A DNA stretch of 64,000 nt from Corynebacterium glyciniphilum AJ 3170 (GTDB lineage: Bacteria > Actinomycetota > Actinomycetes > Mycobacteriales > Mycobacteriaceae): contig NZ_VDYZ01000009.1 of the NCBI RefSeq assembly GCF_007673095.1, positions 62,001 through 126,000 on the forward strand, given 5' to 3'. This document shows, piece by piece, positions 27,558 through 36,916 of the stretch. A model generated the notes under the pieces. That model was not told the DNA's origin and did not search any database. It saw only the letters and a program-made list of their open reading frames with translations. Position 1 is the stretch's first letter. Every line of letters begins with the position of its first letter. The position numbers and the translations under genes were made by a program.

Positions 27558-28967
27558 TTACAGGACCACGACGCCTTCGGCGACACCAACGGCACGCAGG
27601 TCGCGGTACCACTTCTCCACCGGGTGCTCCTTGGTGTAGCCGTGGCCGCCGAGTAGCTGAACGCCGTCGAGGCCGATCTGCATACCACGGTCTGCGGCGA
27701 AGCGACGGGCGAGACCCGCCTCACGGTTGAAGGACAGCCCCTGGTCGATCCGGGAGACACCGCGGAGCAGGATCATGCGCAGCCCGTCGAGCTCGATACG
27801 GATGTTGGCGACCATGAAGGCGACGGACTGGCGGTGCGCGATCGGCTCACCGAAGGCCTGCCGCTCCTTGACGTAGGGCTTGACGTACTCGAGGACCGCC
27901 TCGGAAGTGCCGGCAGCGAGTGCGGCCCAGCCCAGACGGGCACGGCGGATGATCTCGGCGTAGTTCTCGGTGCGGGTCTCGTCGTCGAGCTCTGCACCAC
28001 CGAGCAGGTTGGACGCCGGAACCTTGACGTCCTTGAGCAGGACGCGGCCCAGGCCTGCGGCACGGACACCCATGGACGGGTCGGCCTCGACCACGACGCC
28101 CTCGGTGGAGGACTCGACGATGGCGAAGGTGTTGACGCCGTCCAGGTCCACGGCGACAACGAACAGCTCGGCGGAGCCGGCGCTGGGGACCATGGTCTTC
28201 ACACCGTTGATGACGACGTTGTCGCCCTCGCGCTTGGCGGTGGTCTGCAGGACGAAGGGATCGAACAGGGCACGGGACTCGTTGACGATCACGGCGGCCT
28301 GGGGAACCGACTCGCCGGCGAACTCCGGCAGGTAGGTCTTCTGCTGTGCATCATCGCCGTAGTTGGTGATGGTGGTCGCGACACCGGCGGGCGCCAGGAT
28401 CGCGATAGCCTGGCCCATGTCGCCGAATGCCAGCGCCTCGGCAACGAGAGCGGAGGTCGTGGAGGCGGACTCGGAGGCCAGGCCCTCATACTCCTCCGGC
28501 AGGCTGACCAGGGAGATTCCCAGTTCAGCTGCGGTGTCCAGGATCTCCTGGGGGGTTTCGGCGGCCTCATCGGCGTCGTGCGCGCCGGGGCGGAGCTGCT
28601 CCTCGGCGAATTCACGCACGGCGGAGGTCAGCATCTCCTGGTCTTCGGAGGGGGTCAGGTCGAAGAGTGCCTTCGCGGGCTTCTTCGGCTCGGTGGTGCC
28701 GTCGCCCTCGCTACCCTGGTTCTCCAGCCGCACCGGCTTGCCGGAACCCTTGGACTTCTTGAACTGGCGGTTGATCGCACCAAGGGTGCGCATTCCGCCC
28801 TTGGTGGACTCATAGGCCACCCGGTCCACCTTCTCGCTCAGGCCGTACTTGGTGGCCAGGTCGGAGCCGGTGAAGCGGGTCAGGACGCGCATCGCGGTAC
28901 CGATGGCGTCACGCTTGATCGTGTTGAGGCCCGGTGTGGAATCGTTCCGCTTGCTTCGGTCACTCAT
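27558..28967 (-). CDS. Acyl-CoA dehydrogenase with N-terminal extension
   Basis: 469 residues. About 100 basic and Gly-rich residues precede the dehydrogenase fold, which starts at FDLTPSEDQEMLTSAVREFA. The flavin region is unusual: PQAAVIVNESRALFDPF replaces the common TEP-GSD motif. The C-terminus keeps GVQLLGGHGYTKEHPVEKWYRDLR and ends GVAEGVVVL, where the Glu could be catalytic. First gene of the pair. The two divergent dehydrogenases may form a heteromer, as in several actinobacterial lipid and sterol pathways; this is inference. Confidence 0.85.
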   Translation of the reverse strand: MSDRSKRNDSTPGLNTIKRDAIGTAMRVLTRFTGSDLATKYGLSEKVDRVAYESTKGGMRTLGAINRQFKKSKGSGKPVRLENQGSEGDGTTEPKKPAKALFDLTPSEDQEMLTSAVREFAEEQLRPGAHDADEAAETPQEILDTAAELGISLVSLPEEYEGLASESASTTSALVAEALAFGDMGQAIAILAPAGVATTITNYGDDAQQKTYLPEFAGESVPQAAVIVNESRALFDPFVLQTTAKREGDNVVINGVKTMVPSAGSAELFVVAVDLDGVNTFAIVESSTEGVVVEADPSMGVRAAGLGRVLLKDVKVPASNLLGGAELDDETRTENYAEIIRRARLGWAALAAGTSEAVLEYVKPYVKERQAFGEPIAHRQSVAFMVANIRIELDGLRMILLRGVSRIDQGLSFNREAGLARRFAADRGMQIGLDGVQLLGGHGYTKEHPVEKWYRDLRAVGVAEGVVVL

Positions 28968-29062
28968 GGTGAGGCAGCTACCTTTCGCTGTACTCGAGTC
29001 TCGCCCCGGCGGTCACCGGGGGACGGACAGTCTTAGACAGTCATGGAGTTGGGTCGGACAGA

Positions 29063-29079
29063 TAATGATTACATCATAA
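29063..29079. promoter_or_regulatory. AT-rich inverted repeat upstream of the dehydrogenase operon
   Basis: TAATGAT (29063-29069) and ATCATAA (29073-29079) pair at six of seven positions around a TAC centre, 96 nt upstream of the first dehydrogenase start. In this GC-rich setting an AT-rich palindrome is a reasonable operator for a TetR- or GntR-type lipid regulator, but no regulator gene is adjacent. Confidence 0.35.
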
Positions 29080-29154
29080 CCACGAACCATGATCCGCGTC
29101 ACAAATGCACGTATTCGACGTCTGTCACACAGTCATACCGCGAAACATTTAGAT

Positions 29155-29180
29155 CGGGGCAGGTGAAGTATCCTGCCCCG
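29155..29180 (-). terminator. Probable lysS terminator hairpin
   Basis: CGGGGCAGG (29155-29163) pairs perfectly with CCTGCCCCG (29172-29180) around an 8-nt loop, 51 nt after the lysS stop in the leftward direction. It is followed by ATCTAAATGTTT, a weak T-tract. Confidence 0.55.
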
Positions 29181-29230
29181 CACCCCCGCCAGTCACCCCC
29201 GTAGCGCCCCCTACAGATGCAGTCGCGGGC

Positions 29231-30862
29231 TCAGCTGTCCCTTTCCGGCTTCACCATCGGGAACAGCACCGTCTCGCGGATGCCCAGTCCTGTCAGTGCC
29301 ATCAGCAGACGGTCGATGCCCATACCGTTTCCGGAGGTCGGCGGCATGCCCTGCTCCATCGCCGCCAGGAAGTCCTCGTCCAGCACCATGGCCTCGTCGT
29401 CACCGCCGGCGGCGAGACGCGCCTGATCCTCGAAGCGTTCACGCTGGATCACCGGGTCCACCAACTCGGAGTAACCCGTGGCCAGCTCGAATCCCCGCAC
29501 GTAGAGGTCCCACTTCTCCGTCACCCCGCGCTTGCTGCGGTGCTGGCGGGTCAACGGGGACGTCTCGACCGGGAAGTCACGGACGAAGACCGGGCCGTAG
29601 AGCTGGTCCTCGCACAGGATCTCCCAGATCTCCTCGACGAGCTTGCCGTGTCCCCACCCACCCTTCGGCGGGACCGGCAGACCGATCACCGCGGCCAGGG
29701 CCTTGAGCTCCTCGACAGAGGTGTCCACGGTGACCTCGTCCACGACGTCCTGGTCGGGGAACTTACGGTTGAGTGCCTCGTTCAGGGAGGGGTACATCTC
29801 CATGGTCTTCCACTCGCCGCCGAAGTCGTACTCGGTACCGTCCACGAGCGTCACGGTGGTGGAGCCGAAGACCTCCTCGGCGATCTCCTGGACGACCTCA
29901 CGGATCAGCGTCGCGCCGGTGTCATAGGTCCCGTAGGCCTGGTAGGTCTCGAGCATCGCGAACTCCGGCGAGTGGGACGAGTCCACTCCCTCGTTGCGGA
30001 AGTTACGGTTGACCTCGAAGACCTTGTCGATGCCACCCACGACACAGCGCTTGAGGTAGAGCTCCGGCGCGATCCGCAGGTAGAGATCGATGTCCAGCGC
30101 ATTGGAGTGGGTCTCGAACGGACGCGCGGCGGCACCACCGTGGAGAGTCTGCAGCATCGGGGTCTCGACCTCGAGGAAGTCACGGCTCTCCAGCGCATGA
30201 CGCAGGGCGCGCATGACCTTGATACGTGTCACCGCGTTGGTCCTGGCCTGTTCACGCATGATCAGGTCCGTGTACCGGTGGCGGATGCGGGTGTCTTCGC
30301 TGAGTTCCTTGTGTGCCACCGGCAGCGGGCGCAGCGACTTCGAGGCCATCGACCAGGAGTCCGCCATGACGGAGAGTTCGCCGCGCTTCGAGGCGACCAC
30401 ACGGCCGTGGATGAAGACGATGTCGCCGAGGTCGACGTCGGACTTCCAGGAAGCCAGGGCGTCCTCCCCCACCTCGGCGAGCGACAGCATCGCCTGCAAC
30501 TGGGTACCGTCCCCGTCCTGGATCCTGGCGAACGCCAGCTTGCCGGTGTTGCGCACGAAGATCACCCGTCCGGCGATTCCCACCTCTTCCGACGTCTCGT
30601 CGCCGGCCGCCAGGTAGGTCACCCCTGCGGCCCGTTCGACCGCCGCGGCCTCGTCCTCGTCCTTCGGCAGAACAGCGTAGGACGCGACGATGTCCTTGAG
30701 CGCATGCGTGCGGGCGACCTCCACCGGGTACGGGTCACGGCCGTCGGCGATGAGGCGGTCACGCTTGCCACGCCGGACCTTCACCTGCTCGGGGAGGTCA
30801 CCACCGTCAATCTCCGGAGAGACCTTCGATGCGTTCTGGGGGGAGTTCTTCGCGTCAGTCAC
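29231..30862 (-). CDS. lysS: Lysyl-tRNA synthetase (class II)
   Basis: 543 residues. N-terminal OB-fold anticodon-binding domain (about 65-190: [24 protein letters not shown]), then the class II catalytic core with motif 1 (LEVETPML), motif 2 ([18 protein letters not shown]) and motif 3 ([11 protein letters not shown]). The GTG at 30862 fits the usual short polar N-terminus. About 30 residues between motifs 2 and 3 ([15 protein letters not shown]...) match bacterial LysRS. It is monocistronic: a terminator follows, and the accessory block begins upstream. Confidence 0.94.
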   Translation of the reverse strand: MTDAKNSPQNASKVSPEIDGGDLPEQVKVRRGKRDRLIADGRDPYPVEVARTHALKDIVASYAVLPKDEDEAAAVERAAGVTYLAAGDETSEEVGIAGRVIFVRNTGKLAFARIQDGDGTQLQAMLSLAEVGEDALASWKSDVDLGDIVFIHGRVVASKRGELSVMADSWSMASKSLRPLPVAHKELSEDTRIRHRYTDLIMREQARTNAVTRIKVMRALRHALESRDFLEVETPMLQTLHGGAAARPFETHSNALDIDLYLRIAPELYLKRCVVGGIDKVFEVNRNFRNEGVDSSHSPEFAMLETYQAYGTYDTGATLIREVVQEIAEEVFGSTTVTLVDGTEYDFGGEWKTMEMYPSLNEALNRKFPDQDVVDEVTVDTSVEELKALAAVIGLPVPPKGGWGHGKLVEEIWEILCEDQLYGPVFVRDFPVETSPLTRQHRSKRGVTEKWDLYVRGFELATGYSELVDPVIQRERFEDQARLAAGGDDEAMVLDEDFLAAMEQGMPPTSGNGMGIDRLLMALTGLGIRETVLFPMVKPERDS

Positions 30863-31055
30863 GGTGCTCCAGCCTACTGCATGGCGTCACGTGGACCTGC
30901 CCTGAGGCCGACCGGCGAACGACGGGGGTGACAGCATCACACCGCTACTGACAGAAGCCTGAGAGACACTCCCTTTCCTGCGGTTTCCGACGCCGGACCC
31001 GGAGGTGACCGTCAAGCGTTGCCGACACCGGACCGGGCGAACTTCGCTTGAGCAT

Positions 31056-32384
31056 ATGTCACTCACTCCCCGTACGACGACGGTGCTCCTCCTCGCGTCG
31101 ATTCTGCCGCTGATCGACTCAAGTCTGGTCAACGTCCTCCTGCCGTCAATCAGTTCCGATCTGGGTATCAGCGAAGACTCCCTCCAGCTCGGTGTCTCCG
31201 GCTACATGCTTGCCGCCACGGTGGGCATCATTCTGTCAACGACCTGCCTGCGCCGCTTCGGTTCGCGACAGGTCTGGGCGGCATCGGTGGTTGTCTTCGC
31301 CATCGCGTCGGCGCTGGTGGGCCTGAGCGGAAACCTGGTCGTGTTCATCGGTTCCCGGGTCCTGCAGGGGGCAGCGTGCGGGTTCATCATGCCCGCCGTA
31401 CAACAGCTTGCCGCCGGGATCGTCGGTCGCGCCGGAATGCGTGACGCGCTGGCCACCATCGGCCTTCCCGCCGTCATCGCACCGGCTTTCGGTCCGCTAC
31501 TGGGCGGCGTGCTAGTGGATGCCGTCGGCTGGCGGATACTCTTCCTCGTCAACGTTCCCGTAGCCGTCGTCGCACTGATCATGGCCCCCGGCGCGCTCCC
31601 CCGCACAGGAGGACACGGGAACCCGCTGGGACTTGGCCAGGCACTCCCCGCAGTCGCGGGGGTGGTCACACTCCTGTGGGCGGTCAGCGAGGTCGGGAAA
31701 CTCCCGCTGGGGTGGGGCGTGCTGTCGGTCGGCATCGCCGTCATACTGCTGCTCCTCTTCTGCATCCTCGACCTACGGTCGGCCACTCCACTGTTGGACG
31801 TGTCCTTGTACCGCAGCCCTGCATTTGCCACGGTGATGGGCCTCTGTCTGGTCGTGGGTGCCGTGTTCTACGGCACGCTGCTGTCCACGTCACTGCATCT
31901 GCAGACCGAACTCGGCAAGCCGGCATGGATTGCCGGCGTTCTGCTCGGTGTTCAGGGTCTGGGTGCCTGGATGGTGCGCACTCTGATCAAAGGACCCTGG
32001 CACTCGACCAACGCTTTCGCCGTCATCGGACTGGGACTGGTGGTCGCGGCCGTGGGCACAGTGTTGATGCAGGCGGTCAGCAGCTGGACGGTGATATCCG
32101 CCGCCGCCATCGCTGTCGGCGCGCTCGTCCGGGGCCTGGGCCTGGGCGCGTGCACGTTAGTCGCCCTGTCCGCGGCCTATGAGGTCGTCTCGGACGAACA
32201 GGCTCCTGCTGTCGGGGCTCACAGCCGCCTCATGCTGCAGGTCGGTGGAGCATTCGGTACTGCGGTTGTCGGGGTGTGGGCGGCCTCCGCATTCTCACTC
32301 GGGGTCACTGTCGCAGTGGTCGCGTTCGGTGGCGCCGCGGGGGCCGGCGTACTTCTCCTGCAACAGCGACGTACGCCCGAGTAA
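31056..32384 (+). CDS. MFS transporter, DHA2 (EmrB/QacA-like) family
   Basis: 442-residue drug:H+ antiporter-like protein with twelve to fourteen helices. Helix 1 carries DSSLVNVLLPSIS, typical of DHA2 (D-x-x-[IV]VNVALP). Motif C appears as PAFGPLLGGVLVDAVGWRILFLVNVPV, which is characteristic of exporters. Motif A is weak (CLRRFGSRQV). The ATG at 31056 is used; a TTG nine bases earlier is possible. An XRE regulator follows after 19 nt and may control it. Substrate unknown. Confidence 0.82.
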   Translation: MSLTPRTTTVLLLASILPLIDSSLVNVLLPSISSDLGISEDSLQLGVSGYMLAATVGIILSTTCLRRFGSRQVWAASVVVFAIASALVGLSGNLVVFIGSRVLQGAACGFIMPAVQQLAAGIVGRAGMRDALATIGLPAVIAPAFGPLLGGVLVDAVGWRILFLVNVPVAVVALIMAPGALPRTGGHGNPLGLGQALPAVAGVVTLLWAVSEVGKLPLGWGVLSVGIAVILLLLFCILDLRSATPLLDVSLYRSPAFATVMGLCLVVGAVFYGTLLSTSLHLQTELGKPAWIAGVLLGVQGLGAWMVRTLIKGPWHSTNAFAVIGLGLVVAAVGTVLMQAVSSWTVISAAAIAVGALVRGLGLGACTLVALSAAYEVVSDEQAPAVGAHSRLMLQVGGAFGTAVVGVWAASAFSLGVTVAVVAFGGAAGAGVLLLQQRRTPE

Positions 32385-32403
32385 GCACGTACGCTCGGTT
32401 TTC

Positions 32404-33258
32404 ATGGACGAGGTCTCTGTTTTCGGACGCCGACTACGGCACGCCCGTCTTGAACGGGGGATGTCTCAGACGGCCCTGGCCTCCGGAATATGCTCCGCCA
32501 GCGCGGTGTCACGGTGGGAGGGCGGGCAGAGCGTGCCGCCCGACGGGGTGATCTCCCGACTGGCGGAACGCCTCGGGCTCAGTGCGTCACTGCTGACCGC
32601 CCAACAGTTCGATTCACGGCTCCTGGCTTCCTGGGACGGCTTCGGCGAACTGATCACGGTCAGCTTCAGCACAGGTACCCGAGACGGACTCCCTGTCTCG
32701 TCTCCGATGGCCTCCTGGATATCGCGTGCCCGCTACGTTCTCACCCACTCCGATCCGTGGGCCGACGGCGATCCTCGTCCGGTGGTGGACGATCTTGCAG
32801 TGGACCCGCTGACCACCTCGACGCCAGTGGCGTTGGAGACCGTCGAACTGCTGGACGCGGTGGTCACGGTACGCGACAACATGACCGCCGACAGCGTGGA
32901 CGCCCTGGTGGACGCCCTCGTCTCGGCCGTCGATGCCCCCGGGCCAGTCCGTCAGGCAGCACTGGAGACGGCCGTCGCTGTACTGGTCACCGTCGGCATG
33001 CCTGCGGCCGCGCGCAGCGTGGTTGCCCGGGTGGCCCCGCCGGAGATCACCCTGACCTGCCGGACGCTCCTGGCCTGGGAAGGAGACCCCGGCGGGGGCC
33101 TCCCTCCGGTCCAGGCCGTCCACAGCGCGAGGGACGTGGCGTTGGATGTGGCGTCCCGCCACCGGAACTCCCCCGACGTCATCCGCTCGATTGCGGAGAC
33201 ATGTCAGGGGGACGGTTTGGTGACCGCGTGGATCTGCCAGATCTTGACATCAAACTGA
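32404..33258 (+). CDS. XRE-family transcriptional regulator with a helical C-terminal domain
   Basis: 284 residues. Residues 8-60 form a Cro/C1-type HTH (RLRHARLERGMSQTALASGICSASAVSRWEGG). The remaining 220 residues are mostly helical and rich in Ala, Val and Asp, like the TPR-type sensor halves of Rgg and RRNPP regulators, though no clear repeat is seen. The ATG lies 19 nt after the MFS gene. The stop codon falls inside a large palindrome (33252-33288) in front of the SPFH gene, a plausible operator for this or another regulator. Confidence 0.78.
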   Translation: MDEVSVFGRRLRHARLERGMSQTALASGICSASAVSRWEGGQSVPPDGVISRLAERLGLSASLLTAQQFDSRLLASWDGFGELITVSFSTGTRDGLPVSSPMASWISRARYVLTHSDPWADGDPRPVVDDLAVDPLTTSTPVALETVELLDAVVTVRDNMTADSVDALVDALVSAVDAPGPVRQAALETAVAVLVTVGMPAAARSVVARVAPPEITLTCRTLLAWEGDPGGGLPPVQAVHSARDVALDVASRHRNSPDVIRSIAETCQGDGLVTAWICQILTSN

Positions 33259-33288
33259 TATCACTTTAACGTTAAGTGATATCAGTTT
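33252..33288. promoter_or_regulatory. 37-bp palindrome between the XRE and SPFH genes
   Basis: AAACTGATATCACTT (33252-33266) and its exact complement (33274-33288) flank TAACGTT. The arms are perfect over 15 bp and strikingly AT-rich for this genome. The palindrome contains the XRE stop codon and ends 29 nt before the SPFH start. No T-run follows, so an operator covering the SPFH promoter fits better than a terminator. A transcript hairpin cannot be excluded. Confidence 0.6.
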
Positions 33289-33317
33289 CCGGAGATTCCG
33301 GACGCAGAGAGGACACC

Positions 33318-34331
33318 ATGACACCCGAGACCCCCACCGCGGCCCCCGACGGCGTCGCGGGAACCCCCGTCGGACACGACGGCACCAACGTCAGCATCAG
33401 CGAGCACCGTGCATGGTCCGGTTCCACCGGACTGGCCGTCTTCGCCCTCCTCGGCGGTATCGTTCTCTTCCTCGCCCCCATCGCCCTGATCGTCTGGGCC
33501 GGGGTGGGTATGAGTTCCGGGAGCGTCGGCGAGGCACTCGGCGGTACGCTCATCGGCGTCGGCGTGGTCCTCATCCTCCTGTCCGTGGTCATCCTGACGA
33601 TGCTGCGTGTCATCAACCCCGGCCACACCCAGGTCGTCCAGTTCTTCGGCCGGTACCTCGGCACCAACCGGACGACCGGCCTCACCCTCGTTCCCCCGTT
33701 GGCGACGTCGAAGAAGGTCAGCGTCCGGGTCCGGAACTTCGAGACCAACGAGATCAAGGTCAACGACCTCAACGGCAACCCGGTGAAGATCGGCGCGATC
33801 GTCGTCTGGCAGGTCTCCGACACCGCGAAGGCCACCTTCTCCGTCGAGGACGTCGAGGAGTTCATCCACTCCCAGTCCGAGTCCGCACTACGCCACGTGG
33901 CGACCACCCACCCCTATGACTCCGTGCCGGGACGCATCAACGCCGACGGCACGTCCGGGGACGCCGCCACCAGTCTCGCCGGTTCCACCGACGTGGTGTC
34001 GCAGGAGTTGGCCGACGAGGTCGCCGCCCGCGTCGCCGTCGCCGGGCTCGAGATCGTCGAGGCCCGCATCTCGGCGCTCTCCTACGCCCCCGAGATCGCC
34101 GGCGCGATGCTGCAGCGCCAGCAGGCTCAGGCTGTCGTCGACGCCCGCGAGCAGATCGTCGACGGTGCCGTCTCAATGGTCCAGACAGCTCTCGACCAGC
34201 TGGAGGAACGCGATATCGTCGACCTGGACCCGGAACGTCGCGCGTCCATGGTCTCGAACCTGCTCGTCGTCCTGTGTTCCGACTCGTCGACCCAACCGGT
34301 GATCAACACCGGTGGTCTCCATGGCGCGTAA
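33318..34331 (+). CDS. SPFH-domain (stomatin/prohibitin-like) membrane protein
   Basis: 337 residues. Two hydrophobic segments (about residues 38-60 and 72-92) anchor the protein. The SPFH/Band-7 domain follows ([22 protein letters not shown], then the conserved strand set ending in [18 protein letters not shown]). A helical region (about 245-320, [19 protein letters not shown]) should drive oligomerisation. GAGAGG precedes the ATG at 33318. SPFH proteins form membrane microdomain scaffolds; in actinobacteria the gene commonly has a small Arc-type partner, as here. Confidence 0.83.
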   Translation: MTPETPTAAPDGVAGTPVGHDGTNVSISEHRAWSGSTGLAVFALLGGIVLFLAPIALIVWAGVGMSSGSVGEALGGTLIGVGVVLILLSVVILTMLRVINPGHTQVVQFFGRYLGTNRTTGLTLVPPLATSKKVSVRVRNFETNEIKVNDLNGNPVKIGAIVVWQVSDTAKATFSVEDVEEFIHSQSESALRHVATTHPYDSVPGRINADGTSGDAATSLAGSTDVVSQELADEVAARVAVAGLEIVEARISALSYAPEIAGAMLQRQQAQAVVDAREQIVDGAVSMVQTALDQLEERDIVDLDPERRASMVSNLLVVLCSDSSTQPVINTGGLHGA

Positions 34332-34539
34332 GAACGTCCCACTTCGCATCGACCCGGCGGTCTACGACGCGATCGCCCGCTGGGCCCACGATGACCTGCG
34401 CAGTGTGAACGCCCAGATCGAGGTGATGCTGCGCGATCAGCTGCGCCGGGCCGGGCGGTTACCGAAATCGACCGGCGAACTGCCCAGACGTGGACGCCCA
34501 CCGCGTCGGTCCGGCCCTGACCCGGACAAGCCCGCCTAG
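34321..34539 (+). CDS. Arc-type ribbon-helix-helix protein
   Basis: 72 residues. [20 protein letters not shown] matches the Arc/MetJ ribbon-helix-helix opening: a beta-strand KNVPLRI, then helix 1 and, after the N-type turn, helix 2 ([13 protein letters not shown]). A basic, Pro-rich tail follows. The ATG overlaps the last codons of the SPFH gene; a GTG at 34312 is an alternative. Coupled expression suggests an autoregulator or a DNA-binding cofactor of the SPFH protein. It could also be read as an antitoxin, but no toxin adjoins. Confidence 0.7.
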   Translation: MARKNVPLRIDPAVYDAIARWAHDDLRSVNAQIEVMLRDQLRRAGRLPKSTGELPRRGRPPRRSGPDPDKPA

Positions 34540-34841
34540 AGGTCTTCGAGGTCCCCGGAGGAGAGGTACCGGAGCCGGGCGGACAACACCTGGATCTCGG
34601 GCCGCGCAGCGACGAGACGTTCCACTGCCTCCAGGATCTCGACGACATGCTCCCGGTCCCCGCTGACCACCGACGCACCGATGGCCGTCCGCCGGTGGAG
34701 GTCACGGTGATCGACCTCCGCCACGGAAATGCCGAACTTCCGGTGCACTTCCGCGATCACCGGCCGGACCACGGAGCGTTTCTGTTTGAGCGAGCGTACG
34801 TCGCCGAGGAGAACATCAAGTTCAAGAGTTCCGATCCACAT
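34536..34841 (-). CDS. DUF503 (YlxP-like) protein
   Basis: 101-residue protein. The family hallmarks are [12 protein letters not shown] at the start, [26 protein letters not shown], and alternating strands to the end. Members often lie near ribosome-maturation genes (rbfA, truB), and a ribosome-related role is suspected but not shown. The end overlaps the Arc-type gene end by 4 nt (convergent). Confidence 0.75.
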   Translation of the reverse strand: MWIGTLELDVLLGDVRSLKQKRSVVRPVIAEVHRKFGISVAEVDHRDLHRRTAIGASVVSGDREHVVEILEAVERLVAARPEIQVLSARLRYLSSGDLEDL

Positions 34842-34987
34842 ATGGCCAGTAACAGTAGCGTATGGAGGACGGAAGAGACAGTGCCGACGTCCGACGGACC
34901 AGGACGATATGCGGTACAGTCCAGCAGTCCAGCCACAGGCGACGACGAGACAGTCACGAGATAACGACTCCAAGAGGACAGGCACCC

Positions 34988-36259
34988 GTGAAAGAACAAC
35001 TCAAGATATCGATGGCATTCCTCGGACTGCTCGTAGGCGCCGGTTTCGCCACCGGACTCGAGGTCATCCAGTACTTCGCGTCCTTCGGCATCAACGGACT
35101 GTGGGGTGCGGTTCTCGCCGGCGTGGTCATGGCCGTGGCCGGTGCAGTGATTCTGCAGCTCGGCAGCTACTTCCTGGCCGACGAACACAAGGCCGTCTTC
35201 CGCAGCATCACCCACCCTGCGGTGTCGTGGGGGCTGGACATCGTGGTCACGCTGACATTGTTCTGTATCGGTTTCGTGATGCTCGCCGGTGCCGGGTCAA
35301 ACCTGGAGCAGCAGTTCGGCCTGCCGGCATGGATCGGCGCACTGATCATGACCGTCCTGGTCATGGTCACCGGTCTGCTCGATGTCGACAAGGTCAGCGA
35401 CATCATCGGCGGGCTGACGCCGCTGCTGATTCTCGCCGTCCTCATCGGCTTCGTCTACACGCTGTTCAACCTGCCGGACGATTTCAGCGCCGTCAGCGAA
35501 CTTGCGACCCAGGAAGAGTCCCCCGTCAGCCCGTGGTGGCTGTCGGCGGTGAACTACAACGGGCTCGCGCTCCTCCTGGGTGTCTCGATGTCGCTGGTGA
35601 TCGGCGGGAACCACGCCAATATGCGGGACGCCGGACGTGGCGGCCTGCTCGGCGGCGTCATCTACACCATCCTGCTCATCCTGGCCGTGTTCACGCTCCT
35701 GGCAAACATTGAGACCGTCGCCGGCGACGACGTGCCGATGCTGACCCTGTTCAACTCCATGCACCCGGCCATGGGCTACGTGATGGTGTTCATCATCTTC
35801 GCAATGATCTTCAACACCGCCATCGGCATGTTCTACGCGTTGGGTAGGCGGGTCACGTCCTCCCGTCCGTCCTGGTACACCCCGGTGTTCCTCGCATTGT
35901 GCGCCGCAGGCTACGCCGTGAGCTTCATCGGCTTCGACACCCTGATGACCTACGTCTACCCGGTGCTCGGCTACCTCGGCATGGCGATGGTGGTATTCCT
36001 GGTCGGCTGGTGGATCTACGCCCGCAGGCGTCTCACCGAGGAGAGCGGACACCGCGACACCATCCGCGACCTCACCGAACAGCGTGAGGACGACGACGCC
36101 GACTTCAGCAGCGACGACGAGTCCGAACTGTCGGATGAACTCAAGGAGTCCGACGCCGACTCCGACGCGCTGGCCGAGCAGGTCACCAGCGAAGTCACCG
36201 GTGAGGACGGCGACGACGGCGACGGCGACGGCGACGAGGACCGTCGAGACGGCGCCTGA
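34988..36259 (+). CDS. YkvI-family membrane transporter with acidic tail
   Basis: 423 residues. Ten or so membrane helices in the first 345 residues; LVGAGFATGLEVIQYFASFG resembles the unwound first helix of LeuT-fold transporters (G-A-G-F-A-T-G). The C-terminal 75 residues are cytoplasmic and extremely acidic, mainly Asp and Glu with Ser. GTG start after AAGAGGACAGGC. The family is uncharacterised; amino-acid or branched-chain-type substrates have been suggested from fold only. Confidence 0.72.
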   Translation: MKEQLKISMAFLGLLVGAGFATGLEVIQYFASFGINGLWGAVLAGVVMAVAGAVILQLGSYFLADEHKAVFRSITHPAVSWGLDIVVTLTLFCIGFVMLAGAGSNLEQQFGLPAWIGALIMTVLVMVTGLLDVDKVSDIIGGLTPLLILAVLIGFVYTLFNLPDDFSAVSELATQEESPVSPWWLSAVNYNGLALLLGVSMSLVIGGNHANMRDAGRGGLLGGVIYTILLILAVFTLLANIETVAGDDVPMLTLFNSMHPAMGYVMVFIIFAMIFNTAIGMFYALGRRVTSSRPSWYTPVFLALCAAGYAVSFIGFDTLMTYVYPVLGYLGMAMVVFLVGWWIYARRRLTEESGHRDTIRDLTEQREDDDADFSSDDESELSDELKESDADSDALAEQVTSEVTGEDGDDGDGDGDEDRRDGA

Positions 36260-36281
36260 GTCGCCTGTAGGGGCGCCGCAG

Positions 36282-36656
36282 TCAGATCACGGCGCTCACC
36301 GGGATGCAGTCCTGCCTCCTCCCCCAGGCCGGGTACAGGAGCCGTCGCTGCGAAGCGACGGAGTCGAACTGTCCCCGTACACACACCAGGGCGGAGTACT
36401 CAGGGACGAAGAGCACCTCTCCCAGGATGGAGTCGCGGGAGAATGCGGCCACGTCGTCGAGGCTGTGGTTCCAGCCGAGCCATGTCTCTCCGCCGATGTC
36501 AGCCTCAAACCATCCCCCACCGAGATCGGTCAGTTCCGCCGCGGTGAAGCGTTCGAGTTCTCCTGACGCCGGGTGGAGTACCTCGGCGACTTTCCGTGCC
36601 TGGATGTGGTGGACCTGATGTCCCGGATGGAACAGTCGGCATTGTGGATGGCGCAT
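36282..36656 (-). CDS. Hypothetical protein (124 aa)
   Basis: No family recognised. The protein has three His in HPGHQVHHIQA near the N-terminus, several Trp, and a predicted alpha/beta character (WFEADIGGETWLGWNH, EVLFVPEYSALVCVRG). No signal peptide or membrane span. The ATG at 36656 has AGGAG five bases upstream, which supports it as real. Convergent with the YkvI gene; the 245-nt gap on its other side leads to the HEAT/MerR promoter. Confidence 0.55.
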   Translation of the reverse strand: MRHPQCRLFHPGHQVHHIQARKVAEVLHPASGELERFTAAELTDLGGGWFEADIGGETWLGWNHSLDDVAAFSRDSILGEVLFVPEYSALVCVRGQFDSVASQRRLLYPAWGRRQDCIPVSAVI

Positions 36657-36878
36657 GATGCTCCTACGAGTTCGCGTTTCCCCGCTCACTGTCTGTGGCA
36701 GGGCCGATCGTCCTCCGGGGGCACCGGTGTACGCGACACGGTTGCCAGTCACCCACGCCAGCCGGGGTCCGGGTGGCCGCCGCATCCTGAAAGGTGCACT
36801 GCGACCACGGGATGAACTTCTTGATCGTGGTCCTAAGACTAACACACCAACAGACCGAGCTGTCTAGTTATTTTCACG

Positions 36879-36910
36879 CTTGACCTTCACACGGTGTCAA
36901 GGTGTCGACT
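36879..36910 (+). promoter_or_regulatory. MerR-type promoter/operator of the HEAT-MerR operon
   Basis: CTTGAC (36879-36884) and GTCAAG (36896-36901) form an inverted repeat with an 11-nt centre. A strong -35 (TTGACC, 36880-36885) overlaps the left arm. A weak -10 (TCGACT, 36905-36910) is 19 bp away, the overlong spacing that MerR proteins correct by twisting DNA. Position +1 would fall on or next to the A of the ATG at 36917, giving a leaderless transcript. Confidence 0.6.
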
Positions 36911-36916
36911 GAGGTC

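Noticed and set aside
26221..27639. Long open frame on the plus strand antisense to the acyl-CoA dehydrogenase
   Set aside because: It mirrors the third-position GC bias of the real gene, has no ribosome site and encodes a low-complexity Gly/Val/Asp-rich chain.
27834..29036. 400-codon plus-strand frame antisense to the second dehydrogenase
   Set aside because: Same GC-bias shadow; the dehydrogenase on the other strand is clearly conserved.
29540..30931. 463-codon plus-strand frame antisense to lysS
   Set aside because: LysRS motifs are intact on the minus strand; no start signal for the antisense frame.
34321..34841. Arc-type gene and DUF503 gene as a toxin-antitoxin pair
   Set aside because: They are convergent on opposite strands, and DUF503 is a conserved YlxP-like housekeeping family.
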